NCBI GenBank assembly: GCA_009843725.1
Contig: VYCX01000335.1
Coordinates: forward strand, 1 to 12,588
Reading direction: 5' to 3'
Length of the DNA stretch: 12,588 bases
Origin: Boseongicola sp. SB0675_bin_26
GTDB taxonomy: Bacteria; Pseudomonadota; Alphaproteobacteria; Rhodobacterales; Rhodobacteraceae
The notes beneath the pieces are model-generated. The model made no database searches. It was not told where the DNA came from and saw nothing but the letters and a program-made list of their open reading frames with translations. Every line of letters starts with the position of its first letter. Positions within the stretch are counted from its first letter, which is position 1. This document shows, in pieces, positions 6,494 through 12,588 of the stretch. The translations under genes were made by a program, and so were the position numbers.

Positions 6494-6527
6494 TGTAAAG
6501 ACCTTTACACGAACATTTGTGGACAAA
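6494..6527. promoter_or_regulatory. Operator-like palindromes between recG and the 39-aa ORF
   Basis: TGTAAAG at 6494-6500 and CTTTACA at 6503-6509 form a perfect 7-bp dyad around two bases. A second, shorter dyad, TTTGT-GG-ACAAA, lies at 6516-6527. The region is AT-rich compared with its surroundings. On the - strand the palindrome contains TTTACA, which could serve as a -35 element, but the best -10 candidate (AATAAG) is 19 bp away, so the promoter is unproven. The half-sites look like those bound by LacI-type or other dimeric repressors; the actual regulator cannot be told from sequence alone. Confidence 0.45.
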
Positions 6528-6542
6528 GTGCGTAAACTGAAC

Positions 6543-10864
<4,322 letters not shown>

Positions 10865-10875
10865 TCAGAACGAAC

Positions 10876-10893
10876 GCGCTTCGCGGCAAGCGC
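10876..10893. repeat. Short inverted repeat in the zapE-ligA gap
   Basis: GCGCTT at 10876-10881 and AAGCGC at 10888-10893 form a perfect 6-bp stem with a 6-nt loop in the 166-nt gap between zapE and ligA. On the - strand it is followed by GTTCGTTCTGAAC, which is not a proper T-run, so it is at best a weak terminator for zapE. A TTGACT that could be a -35 element lies further on (about 10858-10853, - strand), without a good -10. Confidence 0.3.
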
Positions 10894-10958
10894 CGTGGGT
10901 CCGCCTTGTCTCATTGACGCCTTGGGGAACCGATCAGGCCGCTCAATGCGGTCCAGAT

Positions 10959-12032
10959 TCAGGCCCGGCACCACTCCGCCGACTGCATTTCGCGAAGCCT
11001 GCTTGCAGTGCGTTCGAACTCGAATGCGCCGCCGCCTTCGACTTGCAGCCGTTCCGGCGCGTTCGCAGCCGTGGCGATGAGACGAACGCGCGCCTCGTAG
11101 AGCGCGTCGATCAAGGTCACGAAGCGACGGGTCTCGTTGGCGTTCTCGGAACTGAAATAGGGAATCTCCTCGAGAATCAGGACGCGGACCGCATCCGCAA
11201 TTGCAAGATAGTCTGCCGGGCCGAGCGGCTGACCGCACAGGTCCGGGAACCTCGCTCTTGCCACGCCGCTGGCAAACTGGGGAATCTCGATCTTGCGGCC
11301 CTTTACCGAGAGCACGAGGGTTTCGGAGTCGCATCGGAAGAAGCCGTTCCAAAGTCTCTCCACCGCGGCACGCGCTGATGCATCCGCAGGATGAAAGTAG
11401 ACCTGCTCGCCTTCAAGCCTGTCCTGGCGATAGTCGCGGGGCGACGCCAGCTCGATGACCGACAGACGCGCCTTGATGAGTTCAATGAACGGAAGGAACA
11501 GGGCGCGGTTGAGGCCGTCCTTGTAGAGGTCGTCCGGCAGCAGGTTGGACGTGGTCACGACGACCACTCCCCTGTCCAGCAACTGCTCGAAGAACCGCCC
11601 GACGATCATGGCGTCCGCGATGTCCGATATCTGCATTTCGTCAAGGCAAAGGAGCCTGATCCCTTCGCTCATTGCCGCCACCACCGGAATCAATGCGTCA
11701 TCGGCCTGGGTCTTGCGCGCCTCGTGAAGGCGGCCCTGCACTTCCTGCATGAAGGCATGGAAGTGGATTCGGCGTGACTGGTCGCCTCCCGCCACATCGT
11801 GGAGAAGGTCCATCAGCATGGACTTTCCTCGTCCGACCCCGCCCCAGAGGTAGATGCCCTTGGTGAAATCCGGCGTTCGCTTGAGGACTCGCCCGAGCAC
11901 CTTCCGCGACGGCGCAGGTTTCAGCGCTCCGGCGACCCGATCCAGTTCGGGCAGAACCGTCACTTGGGCCGGGTCGGCGTCGAAGTCGCCACTTGCGACC
12001 CGCGCTTCATACGCTTCGGTCACTTGTCCCAT
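10959..12032 (-). CDS. zapE: Cell division protein ZapE (AFG1-like ATPase)
   Basis: This is an AFG1-family P-loop ATPase of about 357 residues. In proteobacteria ZapE associates with FtsZ at the division ring, and the mitochondrial relative AFG1 has a protein quality-control role. Numbered from a TTG at 12044, the motifs are Walker A GGVGRGKS (68-75), the family stretch RRIHFHAFM (91-99), Walker B LLCLDEMQISDIADAMI (131-147), sensor TTSN (164-167) and the arginine finger region GLNRALFLPFI (177-187). The C-terminal half carries YF...PYFSSENANETRRFVTLIDALYE, typical of the family. The ATG at 12032 is preferred; TTG 12044 and GTG 12023 are alternatives and none has a good ribosome-binding site. 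It lies about 36 nt downstream of the monooxygenase gene. Confidence 0.93.
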   Translation of the reverse strand: MGQVTEAYEARVASGDFDADPAQVTVLPELDRVAGALKPAPSRKVLGRVLKRTPDFTKGIYLWGGVGRGKSMLMDLLHDVAGGDQSRRIHFHAFMQEVQGRLHEARKTQADDALIPVVAAMSEGIRLLCLDEMQISDIADAMIVGRFFEQLLDRGVVVVTTSNLLPDDLYKDGLNRALFLPFIELIKARLSVIELASPRDYRQDRLEGEQVYFHPADASARAAVERLWNGFFRCDSETLVLSVKGRKIEIPQFASGVARARFPDLCGQPLGPADYLAIADAVRVLILEEIPYFSSENANETRRFVTLIDALYEARVRLIATAANAPERLQVEGGGAFEFERTASRLREMQSAEWCRA

Positions 12033-12068
12033 CGGTGCCGTCAACCATACAGGGCTTGCGGGATCAAG

Positions 12069-12588
12069 TCAGACCTCAAGCGAGGTGACGTCATGGCGAT
12101 AGATCCAGTCGAACCGCCTGAGCATCGCAGCCGGGGCAAAGGCGGCCGCCGCCCTGAGCGCCGCATGGGCGACTAAGCGGACGGGTGGGCTGCGGAGGTG
12201 GTAGTTGCGTGCATTGCCGGTGGCGGCATTCACGATCCGCTTCGCCCTGGGAATCCTGAGGGCCTGATATCTTTCGAGCGCCTCGGGCAGATCGTGCCGG
12301 CGGATTGCGGCTGCGAGAACCCATGCGTCCTCGAGCGCCAGGTTTGCCCCCTGCGCAAGGAACGGAAGCGTCGGATGCGCAGCGTCGCCAAGAAGAACCA
12401 TTCGGTCACGAACCCAGCGTCTTGCCACCCGATGGCGGAACAGGCCCCAGAGATGCACGCGCTCGACCGATTCCAGCTGGCGGCGAACTTCCGGCCCAAA
12501 CCCGGCAAATGCCGCGCGAAGATTGGCAGGGTCATCCTCGCGGGTCCAGCCCTCGTCCCCCCAGTCCGTGCGTGCTTCAAATGCCGCG
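12069..12588 (-). CDS. FAD-dependent monooxygenase, C-terminal part (start outside window)
   Basis: The frame is open from the window edge to a TGA at 12069-12071, giving about 172 residues of a flavoprotein hydroxylase usually near 390. The key motif is VLLGDAAHPTLPFLAQGANLALEDA, in which G-D-A-A-H-P contacts the FAD ribityl and pyrophosphate groups in the PHBH/UbiH class; it is cited here in two parts: GDAAHPTLPF and LAQGANLALEDA. The upstream text (EVRRQLESVERVHLWGLF) and the downstream RYQALRIPRAKRIV also fit salicylate- or 3-hydroxybenzoate-hydroxylase-like enzymes. The substrate cannot be assigned because the N-terminal half is missing. It shares strand with zapE and may be co-transcribed with it. 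Confidence 0.88.
   Translation of the reverse strand, partial: AAFEARTDWGDEGWTREDDPANLRAAFAGFGPEVRRQLESVERVHLWGLFRHRVARRWVRDRMVLLGDAAHPTLPFLAQGANLALEDAWVLAAAIRRHDLPEALERYQALRIPRAKRIVNAATGNARNYHLRSPPVRLVAHAALRAAAAFAPAAMLRRFDWIYRHDVTSLEV

Overview
The window looks like a chromosomal segment of a GC-rich alphaproteobacterium, possibly Rhodobacterales. That placement is inference. It rests on the base composition, the long N-terminal extensions on PstC and PstA that are typical of alphaproteobacterial Pst permeases, and the mix of housekeeping genes. No rRNA or tRNA gene is visible to fix the taxonomy.

Bases 1-4317 (+ strand) carry a high-affinity phosphate uptake operon: the 3' part of pstS, then complete pstC, pstA and pstB. 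PstS binds phosphate in the periplasm, PstC and PstA form the membrane channel, and PstB supplies ATP hydrolysis. A strong hairpin with a T-run lies between pstS and pstC. It is nested inside a perfect 10-bp inverted repeat whose right arm covers the pstC ribosome-binding region. phoU and phoB, which commonly follow pstB, are not here.

Bases 4318-6540 form an accessory island between two housekeeping blocks. It holds a decayed 3' fragment of an IS21-family istB gene (- strand, frameshifted). Next comes a compact - strand cassette built on a recognisable DUF6036-type nucleotidyltransferase. An 11-nt overlap joins it to an unrecognised 116-residue downstream protein, and a 10-nt overlap joins it to a doubtful short upstream ORF. 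Beyond these lie an intrinsic terminator, a stable hairpin, a 39-residue putative membrane peptide gene with a good ribosome-binding site, and an operator-like palindrome.

Bases 6543-12588 (- strand) hold, in transcription order, the 3' part of an FAD-dependent monooxygenase gene, zapE (AFG1-like ATPase), ligA (NAD-dependent DNA ligase) and recG (branched-DNA helicase). ligA and recG overlap by 4 nt (ATGA) and are almost certainly translated together; both work in DNA replication and repair. Transcripts from this block probably stop at the - strand terminator at 6133-6171.

The most interesting part is the 4.3-6.5 kb interval, where a toxin-antitoxin-like nucleotidyltransferase module and IS debris sit at the place where phoU would be expected.
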